A stretch of DNA of 22,322 nucleotides from UBA1479 sp963972065 (lineage in GTDB: Bacteria > Pseudomonadota > Alphaproteobacteria > Rhodospirillales > Casp-alpha2): positions 1 to 22,322 of the forward strand of contig CAXAVJ010000056.1 of the NCBI GenBank assembly GCA_963972065.1, read 5' to 3'. The notes under the pieces were generated by a model. It saw nothing but the letters and a program-made list of their open reading frames with translations. It was not told the origin of the DNA and did no database searches. The first letter of the stretch is position 1. Each line of letters opens with the position of its first letter. This document shows positions 14,357 through 21,869 of this stretch, piece by piece. The translations under genes and the position numbers were made by a program.

Positions 14357-15478
14357 CTACTTTTTCTTCTTGCTGTTGGCGTAGGCGTTGCCGAGGTTGG
14401 CATTTGACGTTTGCGCCCCGGCCCAGAACGGCACCGCGATGTCGGCAAAGTCTTTCTGGGAATCCCAGACCTTCTTGAAAAACGCGTTTTCGGCGGCGTT
14501 CTTTTCCAGGCTCTTGCGGGCCGCTTCCATGTACTCGGTGAAATAGTCGGCGGGCGTGTCATGCAGGATAACGCCGTGCTTTTCCACCAGTTCCTTCAAC
14601 GCCTTACCGTTTTCATAAATACGCCAGCTCATGGCGCGCGACAGCGAGGCATCGGCGGCGATTTCCATCGCCTGCTGCTGATGCGGGGTCAGGCTCTTCC
14701 AGACGTCGCCGTTCAAGTACATATCGGCGTTGACGACCACCTGATGCAGACCCTGCAGATAATAGTGCTTCAGCACCTTCTGAAAGCCGAACACCATGTC
14801 CGGTTTCGGGCAGCACCATTCGGCGGCGTCGATCACGCCTTTTTCCAGGGCCGGCAGGATATCACCACCGCCCATGGCCACCGAGGCGACGCCGATGTCC
14901 TTGTAGGTCTGACCGGGAATGCCCGGAGGCGTGCGGAAGCGGTACTTGCGGAAGTCGGCCATGGAGTTGATGGGCTCCTTGAACCAGCCGAGGGCTTCCG
15001 GGCCCACGGGCTGCAGGATGAAGCCCTTGATGTTCATGCCCATCTCTTTCCACAGCTGCTCATAAAGCGCGCGGCCGCCGCCGTATTGGTACCAGCTGAC
15101 CCAGGCAATGTTGTCCATGCCGACACCGCCGCCCGCGACGGGCGACCCGAACAACATGGCGGCCGGATGATAGCCGGACCAGTAATGGGTCCAGGCAAAC
15201 CCGCCTTCGATCAGGCCCTTGTCGACTGCTTCCAGCGTTTCTTTGACGCCGACGACGGCACCCGCGGGCAGGACTTCGATTTCGACTTCACCGTTGGTCA
15301 GCGCCGCGACGTTGGCGGCGTAATCTTTCAACATGGTGACTTCATCCGCCTTGGACGGAATCACCGACTGCACGCGGATCTTGACCTTCTTGGCCTCGGC
15401 CGTGCCGGGCGCGAAGACCGCGACCGTCGCGAACGCCATCAGGGCGAACACGGCAAATAGAGATTTGATTTTGTTCAT
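14357..15478 (-). CDS. dctP: TRAP transporter periplasmic substrate-binding protein (DctP/TakP-like)
   Basis: A 373-residue precursor with a signal peptide (basic MNKIK, hydrophobic core, GTAEA with likely cleavage near residue 29). The mature protein follows the DctP fold. FRKYRFRTPPG (about 176-186) holds the conserved Arg (R182) that clamps a substrate carboxylate. IDAAEW-CCPKPDMVFGFQKVLKHYY (217-240) resembles the TakP/lactate-binding branch, where a Trp or Tyr-rich segment lines the site, but here an unusual Cys222-Cys223 pair follows the Trp. A monocarboxylate or 2-oxo/hydroxy acid ligand is inferred, not shown. The ATG at 15478 is preceded by GGGAG at about 9 bases; the longer open frame upstream lacks any signal-like start. 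First gene of dctP-dctQ-dctM-iclR. Confidence 0.92.
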   Translation of the reverse strand: MNKIKSLFAVFALMAFATVAVFAPGTAEAKKVKIRVQSVIPSKADEVTMLKDYAANVAALTNGEVEIEVLPAGAVVGVKETLEAVDKGLIEGGFAWTHYWSGYHPAAMLFGSPVAGGGVGMDNIAWVSWYQYGGGRALYEQLWKEMGMNIKGFILQPVGPEALGWFKEPINSMADFRKYRFRTPPGIPGQTYKDIGVASVAMGGGDILPALEKGVIDAAEWCCPKPDMVFGFQKVLKHYYLQGLHQVVVNADMYLNGDVWKSLTPHQQQAMEIAADASLSRAMSWRIYENGKALKELVEKHGVILHDTPADYFTEYMEAARKSLEKNAAENAFFKKVWDSQKDFADIAVPFWAGAQTSNANLGNAYANSKKKK

Positions 15479-15533
15479 GCTTCCACTCCCAAACATGGGG
15501 TCCTGCCGTGCACGATTGCCGCCGGGACCATTG

Positions 15534-15582
15534 AGAAGTCGTATTAAATTATCATTATTGAGACTTCTAAGTATCATTATTG
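15534..15582. promoter_or_regulatory. Direct and inverted repeats in the dctP-GMC divergent region
   Basis: ATCATTATTG occurs twice (15551-15560 and 15573-15582), exactly 22 bases apart, about two helical turns. An inverted pair AGAAGTC (15534-15540) / GACTTCT (15562-15568) interleaves with them. The surrounding 60 bases are strongly AT-rich. The layout is what is expected of a binding array for a dimeric regulator controlling both divergent genes. No promoter hexamers are convincing. Confidence 0.45.
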
Positions 15583-15587
15583 CAAAG

Positions 15588-15608
15588 ATCGTTGATATCT
15601 GCAACGAT
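15588..15608. promoter_or_regulatory. Perfect 7-7-7 palindrome, candidate IclR operator
   Basis: ATCGTTG (15588-15594), a 7-base spacer, then CAACGAT (15602-15608), forms a perfect dyad. It lies 110 bases upstream of dctP and 97 bases upstream of the GMC gene. The linked IclR regulator is the obvious candidate binder, by position only. Confidence 0.5.
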
Positions 15609-15705
15609 GATTTCGTGACATCACTCACCTCCGAGGCGGCGCACAGGCCCCATGCCGTCGCCCCACCGCCGCGAACCAACGCAATCAGGATCACAACGAA
15701 GCACG

Positions 15706-17331
15706 ATGGACGAAGCGACTTCCCCCCTCTCCGAAGCCCCGGTCTATGATTACATCGTCATCGGCGCCGGCTCGGCCGGCTGCGTTCTGGCCAACCGCCT
15801 GAGCGCCGATCCGACCAAGCGGGTGCTTCTGCTGGAGGCCGGTGGACGCGACACAAATCCCTGGATTCACGTCCCCGTCGGCTACTTCAAGACCATCAAC
15901 AATCCGGCGACGGACTGGTGCTTCAAGACCGCGCCCGACCCGGGCCTCGGCGGACGCAGCATCAGCTGGCCGCGCGGCAAGGTCCTGGGTGGATCCAGTT
16001 CCATCAACGGCCTGCTTTATGTCCGCGGCCAGCCGCAGGACTTCGATCACTGGCGGCAGTTGGGCAACGCGGGGTGGTCGTTCAATGACGTGCTGCCCTA
16101 TTTCCGACGCGCCGAGAACCAGGAACGCGGCGCCGACGACTTTCATGGCGCGGACGGCCCCCTGGCGGTGTCCGACATGCGGGTGCGCCGGGAAATCTGC
16201 GATGCCGTCATCAAGGCGGCGGGCGAACTCGGCATTCCCGAGCGGGACGATTTCAACCGCGACGACCAGGAAGGGGCCGGCTATTTCCAACTGACGACCC
16301 GCAACGGGCTGCGCTGCTCGACCGCCGTGGGCTATCTGAACCCGGTCAAAAGCCGTCAGAATTTAGATATTCGCACCCATGCCCAGGTCCGCAACCTGAT
16401 CCTGAAGGACGGGCGCTGTGCCGGCGTCGCCTTCGACGTGAAGGGCACGCCCCAGGCCGCCGCCTGCCGGGGCGAGGTGATCCTGTCGGCGGGGGCCATC
16501 GGCTCGCCGCAGATTCTCATGCTGTCGGGCATCGGTCCGGCGCAACACCTCATGGACTTGGGTGTTGCCGTGACTCAGGATCTGCCCGGCGTCGGTGGCA
16601 ACCTGCAAGATCACCTGCAACTGCGCACCATCTACCGCACCCATCGGCCGATCACCCTGAACGATCAGGCCCGCAATCCGATCCAGAAGGTGTTGATGGG
16701 CATGGAATTCCTGTTGCGGCGTTCCGGCCCCCTGACCATGGGGGCAAGCCAGGTCGCGATCTTCGCCAAGACCCGGCCAGAACTGGAAACACCGGACATC
16801 CAATACCATGTGCAGCCGTGGAGCGCGGACAGCCCCGGCGAAGGCACGCACCGATTCTCGGCCTTTACCCTGTCGGTCTGCCAACTGCGCCCGGAAAGCC
16901 GGGGGGACATCCGCTTGGCCTCCCCTGATCCCTTCGCCCACCCGACGATCCGTCCCAACTACCTGTCGACGGACCTGGACCAACAAACCGCGATCGAATC
17001 CCTGAAGCTGACGCGCCGTCTGGTCGAAACGAAGACCCTCGCCCCCTATGTCGCCGAAGAAATGCGCCCCGGCAGCGACGCCCAAACGGATGACGAACTT
17101 CTGGAAGGGGCGCGGCGCATCGCACAGACCATTTATCATCCCGTCGGGACATGTAAGATGGGCCGCGATCCGAACGCCGTCGTTGATGACAGGCTTCGGG
17201 TCCGGGGCATCCGAGGCTTAAGGGTCGCCGATGCCTCGATCATGCCGACCATCACGTCGGGCAACACCAATGCGCCGGCCATCATGATCGGCGAAAAGGC
17301 GTCCGACATGATCATTGAAGACAACCGCTAG
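15706..17331 (+). CDS. GMC family FAD-dependent alcohol/choline dehydrogenase-like oxidoreductase
   Basis: A 541-residue GMC flavoenzyme. The N-terminal FAD-binding motif is DYIVIGAGSAGCVLANRLS (G20-x-G22-x-x-G25) with VLLLEAG (E44). GGSSSINGLLYVRGQ is GMC signature 1, and GAIGSPQILMLSGIGP is signature 2. The C-terminal catalytic pair is H478 (YHPVGTCKMG) and N522 (SGNTNAP), 44 residues apart, the same spacing as H466 and N510 of choline oxidase. The family oxidises primary or secondary alcohols to aldehydes or ketones. The ATG at 15706 gives the usual family N-terminus; an ATG at 15652 would add an unneeded 18 residues. Ribosome binding site weak. Divergent from the TRAP operon, so its substrate may be what the transporter imports (inference). 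Confidence 0.92.
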   Translation: MDEATSPLSEAPVYDYIVIGAGSAGCVLANRLSADPTKRVLLLEAGGRDTNPWIHVPVGYFKTINNPATDWCFKTAPDPGLGGRSISWPRGKVLGGSSSINGLLYVRGQPQDFDHWRQLGNAGWSFNDVLPYFRRAENQERGADDFHGADGPLAVSDMRVRREICDAVIKAAGELGIPERDDFNRDDQEGAGYFQLTTRNGLRCSTAVGYLNPVKSRQNLDIRTHAQVRNLILKDGRCAGVAFDVKGTPQAAACRGEVILSAGAIGSPQILMLSGIGPAQHLMDLGVAVTQDLPGVGGNLQDHLQLRTIYRTHRPITLNDQARNPIQKVLMGMEFLLRRSGPLTMGASQVAIFAKTRPELETPDIQYHVQPWSADSPGEGTHRFSAFTLSVCQLRPESRGDIRLASPDPFAHPTIRPNYLSTDLDQQTAIESLKLTRRLVETKTLAPYVAEEMRPGSDAQTDDELLEGARRIAQTIYHPVGTCKMGRDPNAVVDDRLRVRGIRGLRVADASIMPTITSGNTNAPAIMIGEKASDMIIEDNR

Positions 17332-17397
17332 GGCGTCCGCGCCCGACACGCCCATCCCGCCCCCGCGGCGGGCACGAACGCACGAAAGAGCCCGCCC

Positions 17398-18024
17398 GTG
17401 GAATTTCTCGACCCCCTGCTTCAATTCAATTTCAAGGCCTTCACCTCGATCGTTTTCATCGATCTGGTGATGTCCGGCGACAACGCCATCATCATCGGCA
17501 TGGCGGCGGCAGGCCTGCCCGCCGCACACCGGCGCAAGGCCATCGCCATCGGCATCATCGTCGCCACGGTGCTGCGCATCGCCTTCGCTTCCGTGACCTA
17601 TCAGTTGCTGTCCATCATCGGATTGACCCTGGCGGGCGGTTTGCTGCTGCTTTGGGTTGCCTACAAGATGTGGCAGGAAATCCGTTCCGGCAGCCTGGAA
17701 ATGCCGGACCCGGAAGCCGAGGGAGGCGTCGAGGGCAAGACCCTGCGCAGCGCCGTGACCTCGATCATCATCGCCGACGTCACCATGTCGCTGGACAACG
17801 TGCTGGCCGTGGCCGGCGCCGCCCACGACGCGCCGGGCATGCTGGTGTTCGGCCTGGTGCTGTCGATCCTGCTGATGGCCTTCGCCGCCAACTGGGTGGC
17901 CTCGCTATTGGAAAAGCACAAGTGGCTGGCCTACGCCGGGCTGATCGTCGTCGCCTATGTGGCGGTGGAAATGATCTGGCGCGGCGGTAATCAGGTCGCG
18001 ACCGCCGCGGCGGGGATGCTGTAG
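17398..18024 (+). CDS. TerC/YjbE family integral membrane protein
   Basis: A 208-residue TerC-family protein with about seven hydrophobic helices. The two family motifs are present: FIDLVMSGDNAIIIGMAAAGLP (about residues 20-41) and IIADVTMSLDNVLAVAGAAHD (about 124-144), each with the Asp and Asn residues thought to bind metal in the membrane. Members are linked to tellurite resistance and, better supported, manganese export. It starts at GTG (17398) eight bases after GAAAGAG. The 66-base gap after the GMC stop contains a GC hairpin (CCCGCC 17356-17361 / GGCGGG 17367-17372) without a U-tract, so read-through from the GMC gene is possible. It converges on the CitE-like gene with 25 bases between. 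Confidence 0.9.
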   Translation: MEFLDPLLQFNFKAFTSIVFIDLVMSGDNAIIIGMAAAGLPAAHRRKAIAIGIIVATVLRIAFASVTYQLLSIIGLTLAGGLLLLWVAYKMWQEIRSGSLEMPDPEAEGGVEGKTLRSAVTSIIIADVTMSLDNVLAVAGAAHDAPGMLVFGLVLSILLMAFAANWVASLLEKHKWLAYAGLIVVAYVAVEMIWRGGNQVATAAAGML

Positions 18025-18049
18025 CCGCTCTCCCCGCCTTGGCCGTTCC

Positions 18050-18961
18050 TCAGTTTCCGGCGCGGGCGCGGATCGCCTCGTAGCGCGCCAGCAGACGTTC
18101 AGCGCGGATCACGATCGGCACGTCGATCATCTTGCCGTCGACGGTGATCGCCCCCTTGCCCGCCTTCTGCGCCTCGGCATAGGCGTCGATCACGCGGCGG
18201 GCATGATCGACGGCTTCGGCCGAGGGGGTGAATTCCTCGTTCAAAATCGCCACGCCTGACGGGTGGATGACACTGGCGCAGTCGAAACCGAACTTGACCG
18301 ACTTGCGCACGGCGGCGCGGAAGCCTTCGGTGTCGTTGTAATCAGCGACCGTGCCGATGAAGCCCATGGCCATCAGCCCCGCCGCCTTGGCCGCGATCAT
18401 CACCGTCTGCTTGGGCACCAGCAGGGTTTCCGTGTCGGGCACCATGCCCATCTCCATGGCGAAATCCTCGCCGCCCAGGTTCATGCCGATCAGCCGGGAC
18501 GAGGCCCGGGCGATGGCATGGGCGCGGAAATAGGCGTCCGCCGTCTCGACCATGGCGGCCAGCTTGACCGATCCTTGCGGGCGGCCCGCCTCGCGCTCGA
18601 CCTCGCCGACCAGTTCGGCCACCAGTTTCAGATGCCCCGCACCGTCGACCTTGGTCACGAACAGGGCCCGTGCCCCCGCCTTCACCGCCGCTTCCACGTC
18701 CTTGACCATGTGGCGGATCGGCCGGTTGATGCGCACAATGGGATCGGCGCCCGATTGCGTCACCGACTTGACCGCATCGGGCAGCATGTCGCGGGCGCGC
18801 TGGCGTTCCTGTTCGGGGACGCTGTCCTCCAAGTCCAGGATGATGCCGTCGGCACCCCGGGTATGGGCCTTGGCGACGAATTTTTCGTTGTTGGTGGGAA
18901 CGTAAAGCAACGAACGCCAGACAATCGGCCGTTCCGCACCGGTGGTATTTTTATCGGTCAT
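18050..18961 (-). CDS. HpcH/HpaI/CitE family CoA-ester lyase
   Basis: A 303-residue TIM-barrel protein of the citrate lyase beta-subunit/malyl-CoA lyase family. Motifs are WRSLLYVPTNNEKF (15-28), ILDLEDSVP (41-49, with E45 and D46), IVRINRP (75-81, R77), AAMVETADAYF (135-145, E139) and GGEDFAMEMG (163-172, E165, D166), the Mg2+ and CoA-ester site. There is no acyl-carrier or citrate-lyase alpha/gamma gene beside it, so it is a stand-alone CoA-ester lyase, for example acting on a malyl-, citramalyl- or related hydroxyacyl-CoA. Its ATG overlaps the stop of the CoA-transferase gene (ATGA), implying that the two act in sequence. Exact substrate unknown. Confidence 0.9.
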   Translation of the reverse strand: MTDKNTTGAERPIVWRSLLYVPTNNEKFVAKAHTRGADGIILDLEDSVPEQERQRARDMLPDAVKSVTQSGADPIVRINRPIRHMVKDVEAAVKAGARALFVTKVDGAGHLKLVAELVGEVEREAGRPQGSVKLAAMVETADAYFRAHAIARASSRLIGMNLGGEDFAMEMGMVPDTETLLVPKQTVMIAAKAAGLMAMGFIGTVADYNDTEGFRAAVRKSVKFGFDCASVIHPSGVAILNEEFTPSAEAVDHARRVIDAYAEAQKAGKGAITVDGKMIDVPIVIRAERLLARYEAIRARAGN

Positions 18962-20262
18962 CCTTCGACCACTCCCTTTTCTTTCAGATTTTCAATTTCG
19001 GCCGCGCCGTAGCCCAGTTCCTCGAGCAACGCCACGGAATGTTGTCCCCGAAGCGGCGCCGGGCTGCGGATCACGCCCGGCGTTTCCGACAGGCGCGGGC
19101 TGACGTTCTGCATGGGCACGGTGCCCAATTGATCGTCCGGCAGTTCGATAATCACCTCGCGCTCGCGGAAATGCTCGTCGCGCAGGATGTCGTCCTGCTC
19201 GTAGATCGGCGAGGCGGTGATGCTCTGTTCCTCGAACGTCTTGGCGACGTCGGCCAGGGTCTTGGTCTTGATCCAGGCCCCGACGATGCGGTCCACTTCC
19301 TCGCGGTTCTTCACGCGCTCCATGTTGGTGCGGAAGCCCTCCGTGGTGATCAGGTCTTCCCGGCCGATCATGCGGAACACCCGTTCGGCCATGGTCTGGA
19401 TCGACGCCGACATGCCGATGAACTTGCCGTCGGACGTTTCATACACGTTGCGCGGCGAGGCCGTGGTCGAGGACGACCCCGTGCGCGGGCGGCTGCGCCC
19501 GGTCAGCTGATAAACCAGGGCCTCCGGCCCCATGATGGCGTAAAGGGGTTCCAGCAACGCCAGATCGACGACCTGTCCCCGTCCCTGTCCATTTGGGCCG
19601 CCGTCCTGTTCGGCGGCGCGCAACGCCACGATGGTGGCGAACGCCCCTTGTAACCCGGCGACGGAGTCGGCCAGGGCGAAGGGCGGCAACACCGGCTCCC
19701 GGTCGCCGAAGCCGTTGCGGGACGCGAAGCCCGACATACTCTCGACGACGGACCCGAACCCGGGGCGTTCCTTGTAAGGCCCCGACTGGCCGTAGCCCGA
19801 AATGCGCACAATCACCAGCTTGGGATTGATCGCCCACAAGGTTTCCGGCGCCAGGTCCATTTCCTCCAGCCGCCCGGGACGGAAGCCCTCGACCAGGATC
19901 TGCGCGCCCTCGACCAGTTTCTTGACGATGGCGATGGCCTGGGGATCGCGCAGGTCGAGGGCCATGCTTTTCTTGTTACGGGCGTAGACCTTCCATTGCG
20001 CCTCGATCCCGCCGTCGCCCCAAGCGCGGAGCGGGTCGCCCTTGCCCGCCGGCTCGATCTTGATGACCTCGGCCCCCATGTCGCCCAGGTTGAAGGTCAG
20101 CAGGTTGCCGCAGACCAGGCGCGACATGTCGACCACGCGCACGCCGTGCAGCGGCCCCTTGGCGTCCGGCTGATAGTCCTTCTGGTGCAGGCCGAACTGC
20201 GACATGTCGACCTTGTTGGCGTCCAGCCGCGTCGGGCCGGTCTTGGGCGTGTTCTCGGTCAT
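18958..20262 (-). CDS. CaiB/BaiF family (class III) CoA-transferase
   Basis: A 434-residue class III CoA-transferase. It has the N-terminal GVRVVDMSRLVCGN and LGDMGAEVIKIEP segments (40-71), NKKSMALDLRDP (97-107), ISGYGQSGPYKERPG (154-168) and PFALADSVAG, with D199 as the likely nucleophile that forms the acyl-anhydride. The family exchanges CoA between acids such as oxalate/formate, carnitine, citramalate/succinate or itaconate. An N-terminal extension of about 38 residues precedes the usual family start but reads naturally. It is coupled to the CitE-like lyase (ATGA overlap) and begins 13 bases after the cyclase gene, so all three form one operon: hydrolase, CoA activation, C-C cleavage. 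The specific acid is not predictable. Confidence 0.92.
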   Translation of the reverse strand: MTENTPKTGPTRLDANKVDMSQFGLHQKDYQPDAKGPLHGVRVVDMSRLVCGNLLTFNLGDMGAEVIKIEPAGKGDPLRAWGDGGIEAQWKVYARNKKSMALDLRDPQAIAIVKKLVEGAQILVEGFRPGRLEEMDLAPETLWAINPKLVIVRISGYGQSGPYKERPGFGSVVESMSGFASRNGFGDREPVLPPFALADSVAGLQGAFATIVALRAAEQDGGPNGQGRGQVVDLALLEPLYAIMGPEALVYQLTGRSRPRTGSSSTTASPRNVYETSDGKFIGMSASIQTMAERVFRMIGREDLITTEGFRTNMERVKNREEVDRIVGAWIKTKTLADVAKTFEEQSITASPIYEQDDILRDEHFREREVIIELPDDQLGTVPMQNVSPRLSETPGVIRSPAPLRGQHSVALLEELGYGAAEIENLKEKGVVEG

Positions 20263-20275
20263 CGTCGTCCGTCCG

Positions 20276-21298
20276 TCAGATGGTCGCGACGGGCGTCGCA
20301 GGCGAACCGACGCTACCCGGCAGACGCAAGGGCGGCGCCGTCAGCAGAAAGTGCGACCGGCCACGCGCCTTCAGCGCCTTTTTCAATTCGGCCAGATACC
20401 AGATTTCGCCCAGATGCACGCCGATCTTGAACAGGCAATGGCGGTGGATGGGCAGACGGCAGTGGTCGTCCTCGGGGCGGCTGTCGTAATGGGTGTTCTC
20501 CACCGCCATGTTGTCGGACACCAGGATCGTCAGGCCGCTGTCGGTGATCCACTGCAGAAGCTTGTCATCCCAGCCGTCCAACACGGCACAGCTTGAGTGC
20601 AGCTTTTTCGCATCCGGATCGCCGGCCATGGACAGGATCATCTCGTCCCAACCGGTATGGAGCAGAACCATGTCGCCCTCCTCCACCGTCACGCCGTCCT
20701 TTTCCATGACCTCCATCAGCATGGCGTGGTTCACGGCGACGCGCTCATTGCCGTAATGGCCGTGCAGGTCGATCAGCACGCCGCGGCCCTGCACACAGGC
20801 CTCGGCCATGTTTTCGATCCCCAGGCGGTCGGTCTTGACGTGGTTGTGCACGTCTGGATCGGCGACGTCGGTGCCGGCCCGCCAACCGTTGTAGTAACAG
20901 GGCTCGGCCACGCCATCCCCGTCGGCGTCGAACAGCTGCCCGAAGTGGGCCAAGCTGTCCCATTGCGTCGAATACTGGGTGTGCAGCACGACCACGTCGT
21001 CGGCGCTGACGTCGGTCGAGCCCGGCAGGGAATGTTCGTTCCAGATGAAGTTGTAATAGGGCGCCCCGTCCTGCTTGGTCGGGTGCAGCACGGGGGGATG
21101 GCGCTTCGGATTGACGGAATTTCCGCCCGGCATGTCGAGCGGCATGGACAGGCAAAAGGTCAGACCCTCCTTAACCTCGGCCACGCCCTTCTTCACGACC
21201 TCGGGCGTCAGCAGGTTCATGCGGCCCTTTTCGTCGTCGGGGCCGAAGTCGCCCCAGTTCGATCCCTCGGGCCGATTGACCCAGCGCGGGTTGGTCAT
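20276..21298 (-). CDS. Cyclase family (kynurenine formamidase-like) hydrolase, long form
   Basis: A 340-residue member of the cyclase family (PF04199-type fold), whose characterised relatives are metal-dependent formamidases and isatin hydrolase. The metal-binding region reads QYSTQWDSLAH (108-118). Compared with the canonical HxGTHxDxxxH, the Asp114 and His118 remain but both earlier His are Gln (Q108, Q112), so the metal site or specificity probably differs. Other conserved segments are LIDLHGHYG (175-183), GDMVLLHTGWDEM and SDNMAVE. No signal peptide. The ATG at 21298 follows GGAGG at 8 bases. It heads the cyclase-CoA transferase-lyase operon; the promoter must lie in the 68-base gap or inside holC. 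Substrate unknown; a ring-opening or amide hydrolysis is inference. Confidence 0.87.
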   Translation of the reverse strand: MTNPRWVNRPEGSNWGDFGPDDEKGRMNLLTPEVVKKGVAEVKEGLTFCLSMPLDMPGGNSVNPKRHPPVLHPTKQDGAPYYNFIWNEHSLPGSTDVSADDVVVLHTQYSTQWDSLAHFGQLFDADGDGVAEPCYYNGWRAGTDVADPDVHNHVKTDRLGIENMAEACVQGRGVLIDLHGHYGNERVAVNHAMLMEVMEKDGVTVEEGDMVLLHTGWDEMILSMAGDPDAKKLHSSCAVLDGWDDKLLQWITDSGLTILVSDNMAVENTHYDSRPEDDHCRLPIHRHCLFKIGVHLGEIWYLAELKKALKARGRSHFLLTAPPLRLPGSVGSPATPVATI

Positions 21299-21366
21299 CT
21301 TGTATCCTCCGTCAGTCGTTTGTTGTTGTCACCGCCGCCTTCTATGGGCGGTCGGGTCGTTGATGC

Positions 21367-21816
21367 TCAGGCCTTCTTCTCCCAGCCGCCCTGGGCCGTC
21401 TGCTGCAAATAGGTCAGGTCATGGCCGGCGGCCTTGTAGGTCTTCCAGCGGTCGCGCGCGGCCTGCACGGCGTCCGGGTCGCGGCCGTCGAACAGCTCGA
21501 AACATCTCTCATAGGCATCGACCGATTCCGAGGTCGCGCCATCGGTCAGGAACAGGAAGGTCGCGTGGTTGGGGGTTTCCGGATCGGTCGACAGCCACAC
21601 CGGCTGATCTTCCGGATTGCCGTCCTTGGGCGTGCCGTGGGGCAGCCAGGACCCGGGATCATAGGTCCAGAGCGTCTGCGCCAAGGCCTCGACCCGTTCC
21701 TCGCTGGAGGCAAGGACGAGGGCCCGCTTGCCCGCGGCCAGGGTTTTTTCCAACAGCTTGGGCAGGGCCTGTTCAAGCGGCGAGCGTTCCAGGTGATAGA
21801 AAGAAATGTCGGTCAC
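21367..21816 (-). CDS. holC: DNA polymerase III subunit chi
   Basis: A 149-residue chi subunit, which joins the clamp loader to single-strand DNA-binding protein. The typical start is MTDISFYHLERSPLEQALPKLLEK; further features are GKRALVLASSEERVEALAQTLW and the family motif around WLPHGT. PVWLS and NHATFLFLTDGA follow, then a C-terminal helix with YERCFELFDG and RDRWKTYKAAGHDLTYLQQ. The start is taken as GTG (21816), giving the family N-terminus; the open frame continues upstream but only as a shadow of the DUF2059 gene. Ribosome binding site is weak. It lies 53 bases after the DUF2059-like gene and 68 bases before the cyclase gene on the same strand. Confidence 0.92.
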   Translation of the reverse strand: MTDISFYHLERSPLEQALPKLLEKTLAAGKRALVLASSEERVEALAQTLWTYDPGSWLPHGTPKDGNPEDQPVWLSTDPETPNHATFLFLTDGATSESVDAYERCFELFDGRDPDAVQAARDRWKTYKAAGHDLTYLQQTAQGGWEKKA

Positions 21817-21869
21817 GGTCTCGCTTGCCTGTCTTGAAACTGTCCGGTCCGCCACGCCTGCCGAAACGG

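Noticed and set aside
17356..17372. Hairpin CCCGCC/GGCGGG after the GMC gene as a terminator
   Set aside because: No U-tract follows, and such short GC dyads are common in this high-GC DNA.
21331..21352. GC inverted repeat ACCGCC/GGCGGT between holC and the cyclase gene as a terminator
   Set aside because: Short stem with no U-tract on either strand; not enough to claim termination.
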